Shown here: positions 34,401 through 47,703 of the stretch, piece by piece
How positions within the stretch are numbered: the first letter of the stretch is position 1
How the letters are laid out: each line of letters opens with the position of its first letter
DNA from: Hyperoplus lanceolatus
Taxonomy: Eukaryota; Chordata; Actinopteri; Uranoscopiformes; Ammodytidae
Assembly (NCBI GenBank): GCA_026929865.2
Contig: CM049400.1
Span: forward strand, 26,118,001 to 26,182,000
Length of the DNA stretch: 64,000 nucleotides
Reading direction: 5' to 3'
Notes under the pieces: model-generated
Told to the model about the DNA's origin: nothing
Database searches by the model: none
Seen by the model: only the letters and a program-made list of their open reading frames with translations
Position numbers and translations under genes: made by a program

Positions 34401-35785
34401 AGACTTACAAGCAGCTCTGTAACTCCACATACATTTTTTTTCTTCAGAAGTTTTATCTATTGACTGTAAAAATCCATGAAAGGTTTTGAGCATTCAAATG
34501 CCAATTAATTGGTTTCGCTGACTGTGGCCTTTGCACAAACAAATAAAACATTCACAGCGTGTAAATGGAGTCACTAACATGCCACTTATTGGGTTTTGTG
34601 CACAGGATGGAGGTCTGCTGATTAACAACCCCACAGCACTGGCTATCCATGAATCTAAGTGTCTGTGGCCTAACACGCCGCTGGAGTGTGTGGTCTCACT
34701 CGGTACAGGCCGATATGAAACTCCTGGCAAGAACAGCACCACCTACACAAGCCTCAAGACCAAACTCACCAATGTCATCAGCAGCGCCACGGACACTGAG
34801 GGTAAGTGAGAGCGAAGATAAATGTATATGTATTTGATCTATTTGTTTCTTGCTTGATTCCTTATCATTTATGCCCCCTCATAATAAGTAAGTTATGTAT
34901 TTTCTTTCATGAGTGTTACAGTGTCTACACAAAATAATATAAACACCTCCATAAAGAAAGGTAAATTACTAACTCGATGTTACCTAAAGGGAAACCAGGT
35001 TGCAGAATGACGTCTGTGGTTATGCTGTTAAAATTACCCTAAATAAATCCTCTGTGCGAAAAGATCTTCAGAAAGCCTGTGTTACAAACCAATTTTGAAA
35101 GGTGTGGGTGTTTCCCAAGTAAGGGGGGGGGGTTCTAACAGAAACATGCTATTGCTTGCATTATGGGAAGTGTAGCATCCATACATTTGTGGAGCTTGAC
35201 CTAGAGACTGAAAGAGTCTATGCATCTTTAATATTTTAGCATTCTTTTCATATTGTGTCTTTAGTTAGTACTCCAACTATAAGGTGGGGCTGCAATACTA
35301 CATAAAGAAAGTACCCCTTTAATCACAACTATACACTCTACTGCAAAGACATTTTTTTTTTTTTTTCCAAAAATACTGAAACACTAGTATACATAAGGGG
35401 AAACTGTCCCAAACATCATGACATCACATGCCAAATGCAGACAAGTTTTATCAACAAACAGGAAAAATGGTCAAATGATGAAAGTCACTGACAGGGCTAA
35501 GCCAGACAATACATGGATGGATGGAAATAAGATGAATACAATTATACCCTCGGTTACTGGGTCATCTCTAAGGAAAGGAAATAGGTTTTGAAGTCACCAG
35601 TTTAGAAAAAACTGCAGTGCAGGTAGACATTTGTCTGGATACGTCCCATTGTGGCTCTCTGTAGCGGCAACCTCTTCTGTCTCCGCATCACCTCTGGACA
35701 TGGGCACCTCTGCTGTGCCTAAATTTGGCTCGGTCCCCTCCTTGTTGCTGCTGCTGTGCTGAAGTGTGTGTGTTTGTTGTGTGTG

Positions 35786-35831
<46 letters not shown>

Positions 35832-37710
35832 CCTAGATGCTTCTCTGCACTTGTCCCTCTTGTGTTTGGGATTAAGCTGTTTCTAACTCTCCAAAAGGCT
35901 TTTGTTATTTAGAAACAGGAGATTATCAACAGTGTTTGTTACAGATGTTCTCGTTTTCAAAAGCTCCCCTTCTGTCCGAGTGCTCACAAGCCCCCTACTT
36001 TGTCTAAAATGTACCAGTAGCACTGTTATTTCATGTTATGGACAGATAAGGCTGATATAGTGGGGGTCTGATAAAACAGGCTATTACTCACTCACAAACT
36101 CATATGTACAGTAGCAGGCCAAACATGACACAGATCAGAATTATTGAATTTCAGGGGAAACTAAGCTACATTCAAATCCAGACAACTTAGTTTGCAGCAC
36201 CTAAAGGCTATGGGGAAAAAAATCTTGTATTTCCAGTAGGTTCATTTTTGACGTTATTCTGTTAAATGGCCAATGAAAAACAGCTTCTGTACAAATGTTA
36301 GAAAATGTACACTTAAAATCACTTTTGCCAGTTTTACAATAATTATAATTTTTGTTTTGTAACCACCTTTTTATGATTTATGACATTTTTTGGAAACATC
36401 TAATTACCTTCACAATCTTTCTACGTCTTTTGTGAACTTACTTTCCATGCTAGGATGCTAATAGTGGCCAGTAGTCAGCTCAGTGAACCCATGGTGGTAC
36501 CATTTACCACAGAGCAGGCAAATGGCAATGATGATTCACACATGCTGCAAACTTTGTTGTCTGGATTTGAAGGTACCTTAGTTTTCCCTGAAGTGCAATC
36601 ATTCTGATCTGTGTTATGTTGTGAATGATAACAGAAACTAGCACTGGGAGTTTTAACAGGGAAACTTGTTATGCTGATAAGTCAGAAGCTTCAAACTGGT
36701 AGCTGATAGGAGCAAGAACATACTGCCATCGGCTGTGATGAAAAATGGTGAATTATAACAGGATTAAAAAACGCCTCTAGAATTAACCACATTTTATCTA
36801 TTCAACGATTCAGGAATTTTATGGTTGCACAGCACTTATCTTACTTTCCCTCTTCAGTGTATCACTTTTTTAAATGTGATAATATATTATAGTACATTGA
36901 CAGATTATGAAAATACAAGAAATAAAACTCTCCCAATAACCTTTTAGATAAATCGCTCCGTGCAGAGTTTTGCTCCTCCACCTCAACAGCAGCTAGTTGT
37001 AATGAAATCCATGTCTGCTCTGCTGAACCTCTGTGGGAACACAGACTAAAACAATTGCCGTCCCCTTTTTGGATCCTCCGGGCATATTTACCCTGTGATT
37101 GCTACCCGCCGCCTGTTTGTGTGCATTTGTATATTTTTGATTTTAAACCTCTCAGACGTAACATTTGAAAGCAACCGTGACAGACAAGCCAGACATTTTG
37201 TTCTTGGTTTTTACCTCTCACTGTCAGCACTGACTGCTAACACATGCAATGCTGTCACAGCGCAGACGGGCTTTGACTTCTTACACCCCATCTCACTCTT
37301 AACAAAATAATTATATGTTTGTACATGTCGGTACTATTATGAAAGTTAATTGTGTGTTTATGATTTTGGTCTGTTTTGTCTAATTTCATGTTTATTTTCT
37401 TGTGTTTGGCCTCACTCTCACCTCCCATACAGAGGTTCACGCCATGCTAGACGCCTTCCTCCCTCCGGACACTTACTTCCGCTTCAACCCGCACATGAGC
37501 GAAGAGATCGCCATGGACGAGAGCCGGCAGGAGAAGCTCAACATGCTGCAGTCTGAGGGCCTGCGTTACCTGGAGAGGAATGAGGACAAGCTGAAGAAGG
37601 TCGCTCGCATCCTCAATCGAGAGAAAACCTCCGTCCAGAAGATGACTGAGTGGGCCAAGCTCAGGGCCGATATGTATAACGGTCTGTCCTTTTTATCCTC
37701 CAAGTCCTAG
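19428..37710 (+). CDS. pnpla8: Patatin-like phospholipase domain-containing 8 (iPLA2-gamma), complete
   Basis: Nine coding exons, all in phase: 19428-20645, 21966-22115, 22924-23075, 23398-23492, 24417-24588, 25041-25098, 25488-25682, 34606-34801, 37433-37710 (TAG). They total 2514 nt and 837 residues (human 782). The ATG at 19428 follows an in-frame TGA at 19416, so it is the first possible start in this exon. The enzyme is a calcium-independent phospholipase A2 of mitochondria and peroxisomes that releases fatty acids from membrane phospholipids. Visible: a Ser/Thr-rich N-terminal half; an internal Met context [17 protein letters not shown] matching a conserved human segment; the oxyanion loop DGGGLRG (502-508); the GVSTG nucleophile elbow (Ser537, human Ser483); and the catalytic DGG (Asp681, human Asp627). 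The spacing of the catalytic dyad equals human. Oddity: the C-terminus is -SKS, where human ends in the peroxisomal signal -SKL. Introns of 1.3 kb, 8.9 kb and 2.6 kb are the largest. Confidence 0.97.
20646..21965 (+). other. pnpla8 intron after the long first coding exon
   Basis: A 1.3 kb AT-rich intron between LLLQREK and [12 protein letters not shown]. No repeat with definable ends, no other exon and no open frame of note. Confidence 0.5.
25683..34605 (+). other. pnpla8 8.9-kb intron separating the two catalytic residues' exons
   Basis: This is the largest intron of the gene, between LGNDLHQ and DGGLLINNP. It carries no recognised exon. Short open frames on both strands at 28578-29303 show no domain, no splice consistency and no homology I recognise. 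The composition from about 28.5 to 32.5 kb is less AT-rich, with few simple repeats or recognisable transposons, which is what non-coding regulatory sequence can look like; that cannot be shown without alignment. Fragments near 33140-33300 may be old dispersed repeat. Confidence 0.5.
34802..37432 (+). other. Last pnpla8 intron
   Basis: A 2.6 kb intron between SSATDTE and EVHAMLDAF. It contains a (TG)n microsatellite (35764-35830), a G run at 35121-35131 and a 15+ T run near 35355. No exon or transposon with definable ends. Confidence 0.5.
35764..35830. repeat. (TG)n microsatellite
   Basis: An imperfect then perfect TG dinucleotide run inside the last pnpla8 intron. Confidence 0.95.
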
Positions 37711-39240
37711 ATCCAAAGCAGGCTACCTACAGTATATCTCGCATTGGAAAATCTTCCATTCTGAATTAGCTCTGAAAAACATTGTGAAATCTATATTAAG
37801 AGCAATAGTTCAAATTTGTATTAAATGCGCTCATTTGTTTTCTTGACAAAAGTTAGATGAGAAGATTGTTACCATGCACTTGTTTGTGCAATACAATACA
37901 TACAAAGCTTAGAATAAATATTGGATCAGATGTAAAGTCTAGCCTCTATCTGTCTAATGGTAACCAAATCCGCCTACCTAGTTGTTTCCCATTTTTCCAG
38001 ACTGTGCTAGCTACGCTAACTGCTGGCTCAAGCTACATTTTTACCGTCAACCTTCTCATCTCACTTTTGGAGGAAAAAACTATTATTTATGAACATTTCA
38101 AACTACTCCTTTTAAAAGTAGAATACTGTTAAGTCCCACAGCAACCACTTATAGTTGTGCACACTGTTTTACCAACTTGGCACAGTTTATCCATTTGCTT
38201 TCTTTAAAGAGTTGTTATGAGTATATCCTCACAAATCTGTGTATGTACTTTTAAAGTAAAACGGTTCCGATGCTATGGTGTTTTATTTAAATGCAAGATT
38301 TGTAAAGCTAAGGTATCAGCCTGTAAAACTGATTAACAGTAATTTTAAGAAAAAAAATCTTTATTTTTTTGCAAAAGTTTTAATCAAGGATCATTTGAAA
38401 ACCTATTGCATGTGCCATTTCAGAGTTGTAATTACTAATAATTTGTACATTTAACAATGCAGCTAGTGGCCAACTGTGTAATTTTATATTGATAATTGTG
38501 ACAATGGCCCATTTCAAGCATTAGAGTATTGCATATCTTGTATATAAATGCATGTTTTATTTAAGATTATACACACGAAAAAGACAATATCCAGTCAAAA
38601 GAAAGAGCCAGAAAGAAATGTACATTGCAAAGATTTACCCAAATATTCAATCCCGAAATACCTAAAATGATATATATAAAAAGGATTTGATTTAAATAAA
38701 AAATACACAAGTGTCCAAGCGGTGCTTCACTGTATTAAGGATGTATGTTTTATTTTGGCCTAAAGAGTATTTTAAGTTCACATTGTTCAAATGCTTTTAT
38801 CGTTACCGAGTGCTTAATTGTTTGGTTTTAATTTCCCACAGCCTGTGTATCATTTCTGCTCTGTTTTTGGTGTGACCCCTTTCTCTTTGATGCCTCGTCT
38901 CTTTCACCCTTGAAGTGCTGCGTCTCTCAGTCGACCCTCTGCTGTACCATAATGTCGCTGTTGTAAAAAATACAATCATGCTGCTGCTTTTAGCTGAAGA
39001 ACTGGTTCAAAAACAGTTTGCTGTAGATTATTATTATTAACACATACTGCTAAAAAAAAATGTATAACCTGGTCAAGTACTGTAACACTGCAGCTACAAT
39101 GTTATCGGTCTCTCTCGGAGGACCCAAGGAAAAATGGACACAGATATTACCCAGATTAATATAATTCCACTGTGCTCCCGTCGCTCCTGTGTAAAGACTG
39201 TTTGAGAGTGTATGTAATTAAAGCCCAATTACTGAACCTC
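37711..39240 (+). other. pnpla8 3' UTR and downstream
   Basis: Follows the TAG stop. Candidate polyadenylation signals are AATAAA at 38695-38700 and ATTAAA near 39218; which one is used is not visible. A dispersed repeat occupies about 37930-38117. Confidence 0.45.
37930..38117 (+). repeat. Dispersed teleost MITE-like repeat in pnpla8 3' UTR
   Basis: Contains wording I recognise from a common teleost repeat: CTCTATCTGTCTAATGGTAA, GTGCTAGCTACGCTAACTGC and the terminal AACTACTCCTTTTAAA. Its left limit is not defined (it may begin nearer 37740). It has no coding capacity and lies within the presumed 3' UTR of pnpla8. Confidence 0.5.
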
Positions 39241-41137
39241 GCTGCCTCTTGCCTCCTAATTATATGAAGATAAGTTGATTGTGAGTTGTGATATGAGGTA
39301 AGCTGCTGTGGAATAGGGGGACGTGCGGATATTAAGTCGATAACTTGTACTCACAACTGCTTCATTATTCCAACAGAGATCCTGACCTGATATGAACCCT
39401 CACCTTCTCGGTTCAATACCCATGGTGCTTATTATCTTGACGAGTGGCAAATTCTTGTTCACAAGATTACAACTGTTGGCACATGGAGAACAGCCAGTGG
39501 AAGTTTTCCTTCTAACAATGCATGTTTTTTTTAAAACTCAGTGTGTAAAGGAAGGGCTGTGCAGGCAAGGGAGAAGGTAATTGGAGGGCCCTTCCCTGAG
39601 CTGCCTGTCATAAAATCGAAGAAAAAAAAGTTTGAGATGACTGTGCAAGAGTGTGCTCAGGCACCTGGGTAACAGCCCTGTCCAGTGATGGATCACATTT
39701 CCCTCCAGCATAAACACTGTGCTATGACACGGCCCTCCACCAACTGCTTACACGCATGAAAACATAGAGAGGGTCGCAGGTGGCAGACAGGACAAAACAA
39801 ATGGTATCAACACTTGTGTGCAGTGCAGGGACAAATGACAGAGGATGTAAGCCATGTGCATAGATTATTTGATCTGGAATTTAACAGCTTTACACAGAAA
39901 TTAAATGTCTGACTAAAAAAGAGAATCCTTAATATCTTTTAGATCATGGTCAAAACAGAAATACAGGGGCAGCTGTTGTTTGGTACTTATTTTTCTTGAT
40001 GGTGCAATCAACATGCAGTCATTTTGGCACGATTATTAAAACTATAAACATCAAAGGGAAATTAACACCAGGCAGATGTTATGAGATTTTTTTTTCAACA
40101 ATTAATCAATCACCAGTCTGGCAACTCAGTGCATATACCAAGCATTAAATGAGAAATGGATAAGGATGGATGATCCTTGGATGGGCACATCCATTCAGTA
40201 TCAATACAGCTTTCCAGAGACTCCTGGTTATTTATACATTAAAAACTAAGAATACAATGTTGTTGGTTGTTCCAGTGTACAGATTTCATCTTCCATTATA
40301 AGCCTGTGTACTACTTTGTTCCTGTTAGCCCTGTGCAGCTGGTTGTAGTTATTACTGGCACCATGATACTGATGGCTGGCGTACAGGAGTTGCCAGGAGA
40401 TTGTGAAGCCCATTACAGTTTTGTTGAGTGTTTGGACGACGATATGACGCAAACATGATGTAAATATGAACGGTAGTGAGCCATATAGCTCCTCTGTTCA
40501 CCTAATGACTCTGCCCTAAAAGCGATAATGTTGGAAGCCAGACGAAAGCCTTTGGTCTGCTTACTGCACCCATGACCCATCTACAGTATGAAGATATGCA
40601 GCTTCTACTGTAGGCAAGTATACTGTATATAGACAGGCTTATGTAAAGGGGAAAACCTGCTTGTACGATATAAATCCATTCCTGTCACAAATTACCAAGG
40701 ACTTTTAAGGGCTTCTAAGTTTTAAAAAGGGTGCACAGATCATGGATTTCATTTTTGAGAGCTTAGAGAAAGTTTTAAAGTCTAAATCCCGAGGCAGCTT
40801 CTCACATCCTCTGCGGTTAACAGTTAATACCGTGAACTGTCCCTAAGCACACTATCCACCTTCTTCTTTTCACTCAGCTACTGGAGATAATTACTTTTAA
40901 CTTTCCATGTTTGGCCTTAAATGTTGGCTTTGGTCCAATAGTTTCTCTCAGAGCCAATTCATGTTCACGTCACAGAAATGTAAAGCACGTCCTAAGGGGT
41001 TAAATGTACAACTGGCCTCTGGAAAAAAAACTGGAAAAAAACTGTCTTAAACTAGACTCAGTGATTCTGGAGAATGCTTGTCAAAATCGCTTTTTGTCAA
41101 AATCAGTGAATATCTTTTCACAATCCACTTCTTGTCC

Positions 41138-41206
<69 letters not shown>

Positions 41207-43899
41207 TAATACACAGCCTAGGCTCTGTTAGCAACATGCCCATTTACAGAGCCAAAGCAGTTTATCAACACTTTTCAGCACACACACAGTTCAGACAGGC
41301 AGTGGAAGTATTCTCCAGATTTGCTGACCCACCTTTAATCTGAACCAATCTGACAGCAATTCAGCACAACCTTACAATACAACACATTACAAAAAATACT
41401 TGTGAAAATAGGAAAATGTACAATAGGAAGGAAATAATAATGAAAAATGGTTATCCAACATGTTGCCTACTGAAAGTCAGGCACTCCATATATGGTCACT
41501 CAATGGATTCATGTCATGTTTTTGGCCCCTGTGTGTTAACACAGTTAGTACAGCCAGTAAAGGCCGATTCCACTCAATATAGGAAAAAGTCCTAATGTAA
41601 TCACACAACAGACTGAGAGAGGAAATGCATCCCCCCTGATGTAAACAGATCTGACTCATGAACTTGTCCCCCAGCAGTAATCACATCAGTAATTTGATTT
41701 CTTTTTCACCTCTGAGACAGACTTCCAGACTGCAGAATGTAAACACGGCTCCACAGTCCATGCAGGACCAGATCAACGGGAACTACATCCTCGTTATCCT
41801 TATGTAACAGTTTATCATTGGGGGTGGCTGCTACTTAATCACATCTCACATTTAGCTGCATAAAATAAACCCAGTTTACTAGTACTTAAAGCAATTAGTT
41901 TTGGAAATATTGTGATAGGATGTGAACAGTTTAATTCCAAAATATGATTGCCACTTTTGAAAAAAATATTAAGTAATTCTGACAAAGTGGGTAGTATGCA
42001 TTATAAATAGTGTGACTTACTGTCCTTGACAAATTAGAACTTTTACACAACAGATATAAAACATTTTGCAGTAATTGAACTTCCTTATTAATTCATTTAC
42101 TGCACATAGAGTGTTATGAGTTTCTGGCTCATTTAGAAACTGTGGAAATGGGAAAATTTTGCTGTGATATTGCTCAAAACTGCTGTGTTCATGATGCAAG
42201 TTCTGACTATGAGCCTGCTGATCTGTGTTGAATCTGTGTTATCACCATCTCTGCTGGGAGCCGGGTCATTTCATGGTCGACTCGCTGGTGCTACATCTGT
42301 TATGAAGTTTGTTCTGAAAAGAATCAAGCTCAATAACAGTTAATCAGTGAAGAACACATGCTGAGTGATCCCTCTCCTGCTCAATAGCCAGGCAATGATC
42401 CACTGCAGCAATAAGCACCATAATTGGAGTTACCAGTGAGGCAGAAATTGTTCTTTTCTATTTTTTCTTCTTCTTTTTTTACACACTCATTCACTTTGCT
42501 ACTTTGCAAGTTCTACGCTTTGTCTCCATGGTGCTATATCCTTGAACTTATGAAAATCCCTCTGAGTATTTTACAGATAATATGCATGGGGGAAATCATG
42601 AGAATATTTTAATGAGATTCAAGAGGTATGCAGACATATCTTGAGGCGGTCTGAAATGAGAGGGCGAGGGACAATTAGAATACTTACCACTGTGGGACCA
42701 TTGGCAGATGTTGGTGAGAATCCCCTGGACCCCCCTCAAGCTGATGATGAGGGAAAACTGGTGCTTTGATACTTGGGGATTTCGTCCGGCATATGACCTT
42801 GGCTGCACATCAACCTCTTTCTTTTCTTAGTTCTCAGTCACGTTTTACAGTACATTGTGAAGGAGAGCATAAAAGTCATGAAATAAAGACGATGTGAAAA
42901 AAGTGAGTGAGTATCAGAGTGGGGGGCTGGGTGTGAGTGGGGATCATGGATTTTAGGTATTTCTTTTGGCTTACTTACTTATGAACTGCACGGAACAGCT
43001 AATTTTTAAGTGATCCTGAATCTATAAACCCATTTTCATCTTTCTTCAACAAGAAGCTCAACACAAGCTAATTTTAGCAACTCTCCTTCAACTAGCTCTT
43101 GGATGGCAACTCACGCCAAAAAAAACCCCTGTCTTCTTGCCACATAAGGCTTATCCTACTAATAACGGCGTCACTTGCTTCCAGTGTTTGAATTTGTGGC
43201 TGCAGATGGCTGCCATTACTAAGCCTGAGATAACGCATAATATGTGTAACATGCACTGGGAATGGAGAGCTGGCTGGCTGGCAGAAGATTGAACTGAGGG
43301 GGAAATGTCCCTTTTAAAGTCGCATGAGCTCATCCAGCACAGTCTTGGTTGATCCCACAGGCTATACTGTATGATTATTAGTGCAATCCAGCTCTCAGGG
43401 CAAAATGTGTATCAGCTATCAGGACAAGCAAATGGCTCCAAGCAGCAGCGGTCCACAACATCTGGAATGAAGGGCACTGTCTACAATGAGAAAGCACTCA
43501 TATTGATCTAACTGTAGATTGTGGATTTTATGTTTTTATTTTTTTTCCACTTTTTATTTTTGTGGTAACAATTTATGGAAATGTACAGGATTATTAAGAC
43601 TTTAAAGCTGGCTTAATCATTCTTAACATTATTTCCTCTTCCAGCATTTTCACAACGCTTAAATTAACCAATAATAACACAGCAATTCATTAAAAAGCTT
43701 CTCCCCTGCTGTTAAATGACACGGAGCACTGCTGCTGAGCATTATGAAAAGACAACTTTTGGCTTGTTTTATCCCAAAACTCGTCCAGATGTTGGCCATC
43801 TGTGGTATTGCGCCTGTAACTGGGCAAAGTACTAATAATGGGTCTATTTGGTAAACACTTTGCTAGAATTGGTTCAGTGCCTTGAGGCCACCATACATC
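39241..43899. other. pnpla8 to presumed nrcam intergenic region
   Basis: About 4.7 kb with no gene-like open frame. It holds one MITE-like copy with an internal (TG)n run (41046-41341). Otherwise it is AT-rich sequence with no recognised feature. Confidence 0.5.
41046..41341. repeat. Palindromic MITE-like element, copy B, with internal (TG)n expansion
   Basis: The left end has GACTCAGTGATTCTGGAGAA and TGTCAAAATCAGTGAATATC. The right end, reverse-complemented, has AAGGTGGGTCAGCAAATCTG. Both ends lie next to TTAA. A TG run at about 41142-41205 replaces the region that reads TTTGTGTGCGCTG in copy A. It shares its ends and its interior wording (TACACAGCCTAGGCTCTGT, AGCAACATGCC) with copies A and C. 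Confidence 0.65.
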
Positions 43900-44168
43900 G
43901 GCAGCGGCGCTGCAGTGCACGCAATGAGCCTGCGCACGCCCCGGAGTGATGCTGCGCGCGCCCCCGCCTGTGAGTGTTTGTGTGTCGGTGAGCTGGTGGG
44001 AGAGGAGAGAGGGACCAGTGACTGAAGCGGAGGAGACAAGTGCAAGAGGGCTAGGCGCTCAACGGGACTCCACGTAAACAGCACAGCAGACGGTATCGCT
44101 CTCTCGCAGGGGACTGAAGAGAGACGGAGTGGGCATCGTGTTTCGCACCGGCAAAGGAAGGAGATAAG
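43900..44168 (+). promoter_or_regulatory. CpG-rich promoter / 5' non-coding first exon, presumed nrcam
   Basis: The most CpG-dense stretch of the right half of the window (GCGCACGCCCCGG, GCTGCGCGCGCCCCCGCC). It is followed by purine-rich leader-like sequence that ends in a consensus donor, GAGATAAG/GTGAGC, at 44168. No long open frame is present, so any exon here is 5' UTR. In human, NRCAM lies directly downstream of PNPLA8 in the same orientation and has non-coding 5' exons and very long first introns; the position, strand and following 20 kb of gene-free sequence fit. The gene identity rests on synteny only. Confidence 0.45.
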
Positions 44169-44351
44169 GTGAGCTAAATGATTTCATTCACATTAAACAC
44201 GTGTCGTTCAGCTTCCCTGTCAGTAGTTTGTGGAGAGAGAAGTAGCACATTGAGTTGGATGATGTAAGGTTGCCAACGACAACACCGTCCTCTTTACAGC
44301 TGTTTCTCATGAGCGAAAATATACGTTTTCTTTTGACAACTGAATCTCTCT

Positions 44352-44483
<132 letters not shown>

Positions 44484-44699
44484 ATCGTGTCATCACGTTG
44501 GGTTTGGTCATCAGAGAGAGGAAGAGAGAGAGCAGGTGCAGGTGTGCTAGTCAAGAGCAAGGCTGTCAAATCAACGTTTGACACACAGGGCGCTAAGATG
44601 TTTAGAGAAATCCTTTTCACTGGTTTTCCTTTTTGAACCTTTGACATGATCAGTGCTTTGCTCCATGATGTTCATAATAAGCCTAACCTAGCCTACTAC

Positions 44700-44701
<2 letters not shown>

Positions 44702-44749
<48 letters not shown>
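44702..44749. repeat. (GATA)n microsatellite
   Basis: A perfect AGAT/GATA tetranucleotide run of about 48 bp. Confidence 0.98.
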
Positions 44750-46861
44750 CTACTGTGACTGTTGTATTTTTGGTCCTGTGTGTGTTGATGAAATTGCAGT
44801 CCTCCTCACACAAAATCCCCAGTGCACTAAGCTGATTTGCTCCCCTCAATGTTTAATTCCCTTCATATTCACATCACAGCTCTGTCTTGTTTTGGCATGA
44901 CCGCCGCTCAGTTTGTTGAGTCTAATTTCCCCTCTCATCAGACTCAATCTGATTGTGATTGCCCTGTGATCTTCACCTGTCACATCTCATTTCATTTATT
45001 TTTTTGTTAACCAAACAATTGCTTTGCTGAAAGGAAAAAAAGAAACCCAGTGAGTCCCCACATTCCCACCCAAATCCTCTGCTTATTCCCCCATCCTTCC
45101 TCCTCCCCCTGTTGTCTCCTCTTGGCCAAAGCTTCAGCCAAAGAGGGGGAACTCAACCATCATGCAACAACACCACCCCCACCCCTCTCTATCTCCACTC
45201 ATCCCCACCAGACACTCACTCACTCTCACTCATGCACTCACGCAAACAAACACGCACGCACACACACACACACACACGTTACACAGCCAAACACACATGC
45301 TTCAGCTGCACACTTTCGCTGCCTGCTCAGAATGCCATATTAATACAATGCTAATGACCCCTCGCTTGTATTGTCTGCAGCCCTTGTTCCAACTTCTGGC
45401 TGAAAAGGGCCTGACACACTTTCTAGTAATGTTTATTCACTCCAGGGCAGACTATTGTTAATCCGTTTAAGAAGATAACAATATCCCCCCTATTCCATGC
45501 CTTATGTCTGGTTTGTATTCATTCAGAAACAGGCGGCAAAACTGTGAGATATCACTTGATGTATACACGCTTGTTCTCGACTGTTAGTGTGCCTCTCTCT
45601 CGCTGGCCTCCTCAGTCATATCTTCTCCGTGGTAAAGTCTGGATGTCGCTCTAGACCAGCTATAGCCACCACTGTGTGCTGCCACTGGGACTCACTCGAC
45701 TGACATGACATTTCAGGCTCATTTGACCAATGTGGAGAAATTGGAATGAGATAGTGACCTACATTGTGCTGCCATCTTTACTTTCACCCTCAGCACAAAC
45801 GGCACTAGGCGGGGAGATTTGCATAACTAAGGGATTATCATGACACACACACGTTGGCTGGAGTTATTGTGAGAGCACCACTCAGTGACACTGCTGCTGA
45901 CCCAAAACCAGTGGCGGGCAGCTCTGCCGCGCGGGGGCTATGGGAAAAGCCTGGGTGTTGGAGGGAAAATGCCACTAATTTGACTACGTGGGCCGGAGAA
46001 ACACGCAGACTATGCTGCAAGAATTGATCAACGCTCCTTCTGTATGCGGCCGTCTGTGGCATTGTGAACTCTGCCAACCAACACAGGACTGGGACAAAGT
46101 GTCTCATAGACGGACAGAGTTGTCCTGTGTTACTTGTACTTACGTTGATGACACCATTTCTCAGAAGAACTGATCAGACTTTCACTCGGTTGGTGATTCA
46201 TTTCACCAAGGACGCACATCACTTATTTAGTTGAAATGTCTGTTTCATGTATACAACTTTCGCTGTATCCTTTTGTTCTCTCTTCCAAATAAGTTTCTCT
46301 CTTCCAACGCTGTCTGACTTCTTGTTACTGATGGTGCTATCTTCTTAGAGCTCAGCAACTAACACTTAGTATAGCGTTATCGTAACTAGTAGCAATTAGG
46401 ACCAAAACTAATAGGCCCAAGTTGAAATATTTTGTGATTATGCTTTCATAAAGTGCTGCAGTAATTTGTTTTTCATGGAGCACACATAGGCACGGTTGAA
46501 TAACACACCATCATCGTCACTCAGGCTTATTGACCAAATGATTGAGTGTGTTCTAGAGAGACGTGTGTACTTGTCCTGTGTGAAGATGACCCAGCAGCCA
46601 CTGTGAAAGAAAAGTGCTACGCTGCTCAGCTGTGATGGGGCTAACTCTCTGGGGTGTGATGGAGGCCCATGTCTATCCATTAGTGTCACTGCAGTGTGTG
46701 AGTGTTTCCTCCCTACGGGCCTGTTACACACAGCAGCACAGCACACTGACATCGCCTGGACCTGCTTGTCACAAGCATGTCCATCTAATTTTTGGGACTG
46801 ATGAGCGCCTCATTAGAGAGTACCACAGAGAGAGAGAGAGGAACAGTGTGCCCCCCACCTC

Positions 46862-46977
<116 letters not shown>

Positions 46978-47329
46978 CACGGCTGTTTGAACACTTGCCT
47001 TTGTTGTAATTTCGACAAATTTATGCTGGGGGCAGATGAGTGCATGCAAAGGACATTCATGTTCATTATGACGTGTACACACACACATATATACACGTTT
47101 CACTTTCTCTCTCCCTCTGTGAGCGGGGCCTTCATGGATGCAAGCTGGTGGTTGCAATTAGAGTTTCACACTTGGTTAGACAACAGCTCTAATGGGGATT
47201 GACACGTTCCTGCAAATCCACTCCACACAGCTGCAACTGTTGATGTTTAGATACTGGACCTATGTTTATAATATCAGGCGTGTGGATGGCGATATTAGGT
47301 GATTTATGTGCTGCTTATAGTGGATAGAC

Positions 47330-47703
47330 CTAGCCTGGCTCCGCCCGCCTCCCTACTTCCGCTCAAATTTAATTTTCCCTTCATAGACCCGATCTTGTTT
47401 TTCTAAATAATAAGATAGAAAGATGTGCAGGTTCTTTGCTGTTGTAATGCAACATTGATTTTGTATGCTGAGTTGTTGCTTAAAGGATTGAATCAATAGT
47501 TGATCAACATTTGAACGAGTTTGGCTCGACCGGCTGCCATAGTGTTTAGTGCTCTGCATAGCCACCCCAGACGGTCAGCAGGAGATACGTCAAAATGCAT
47601 ATACGTAATTATTTGATACTCTAGTGTGGTTAAACATGACTAAATCATTATAACAGCGGTTATAGGTCATAAAAGTTGAGAAGTATCATAGGTCCTCTTT
47701 AAG
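47330..47703. repeat. Dispersed teleost repeat (MITE-like)
   Basis: The left part reads AGCCTGGCTCCGCCCGCCTC and TTCCGCTCAAATTTA. The right end reads ATCATAGGTCCTCTTTAA. Both phrases recur in fish repeat families I recognise, usually as the two ends of a short non-autonomous element. Boundaries and class are approximate. Confidence 0.45.
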
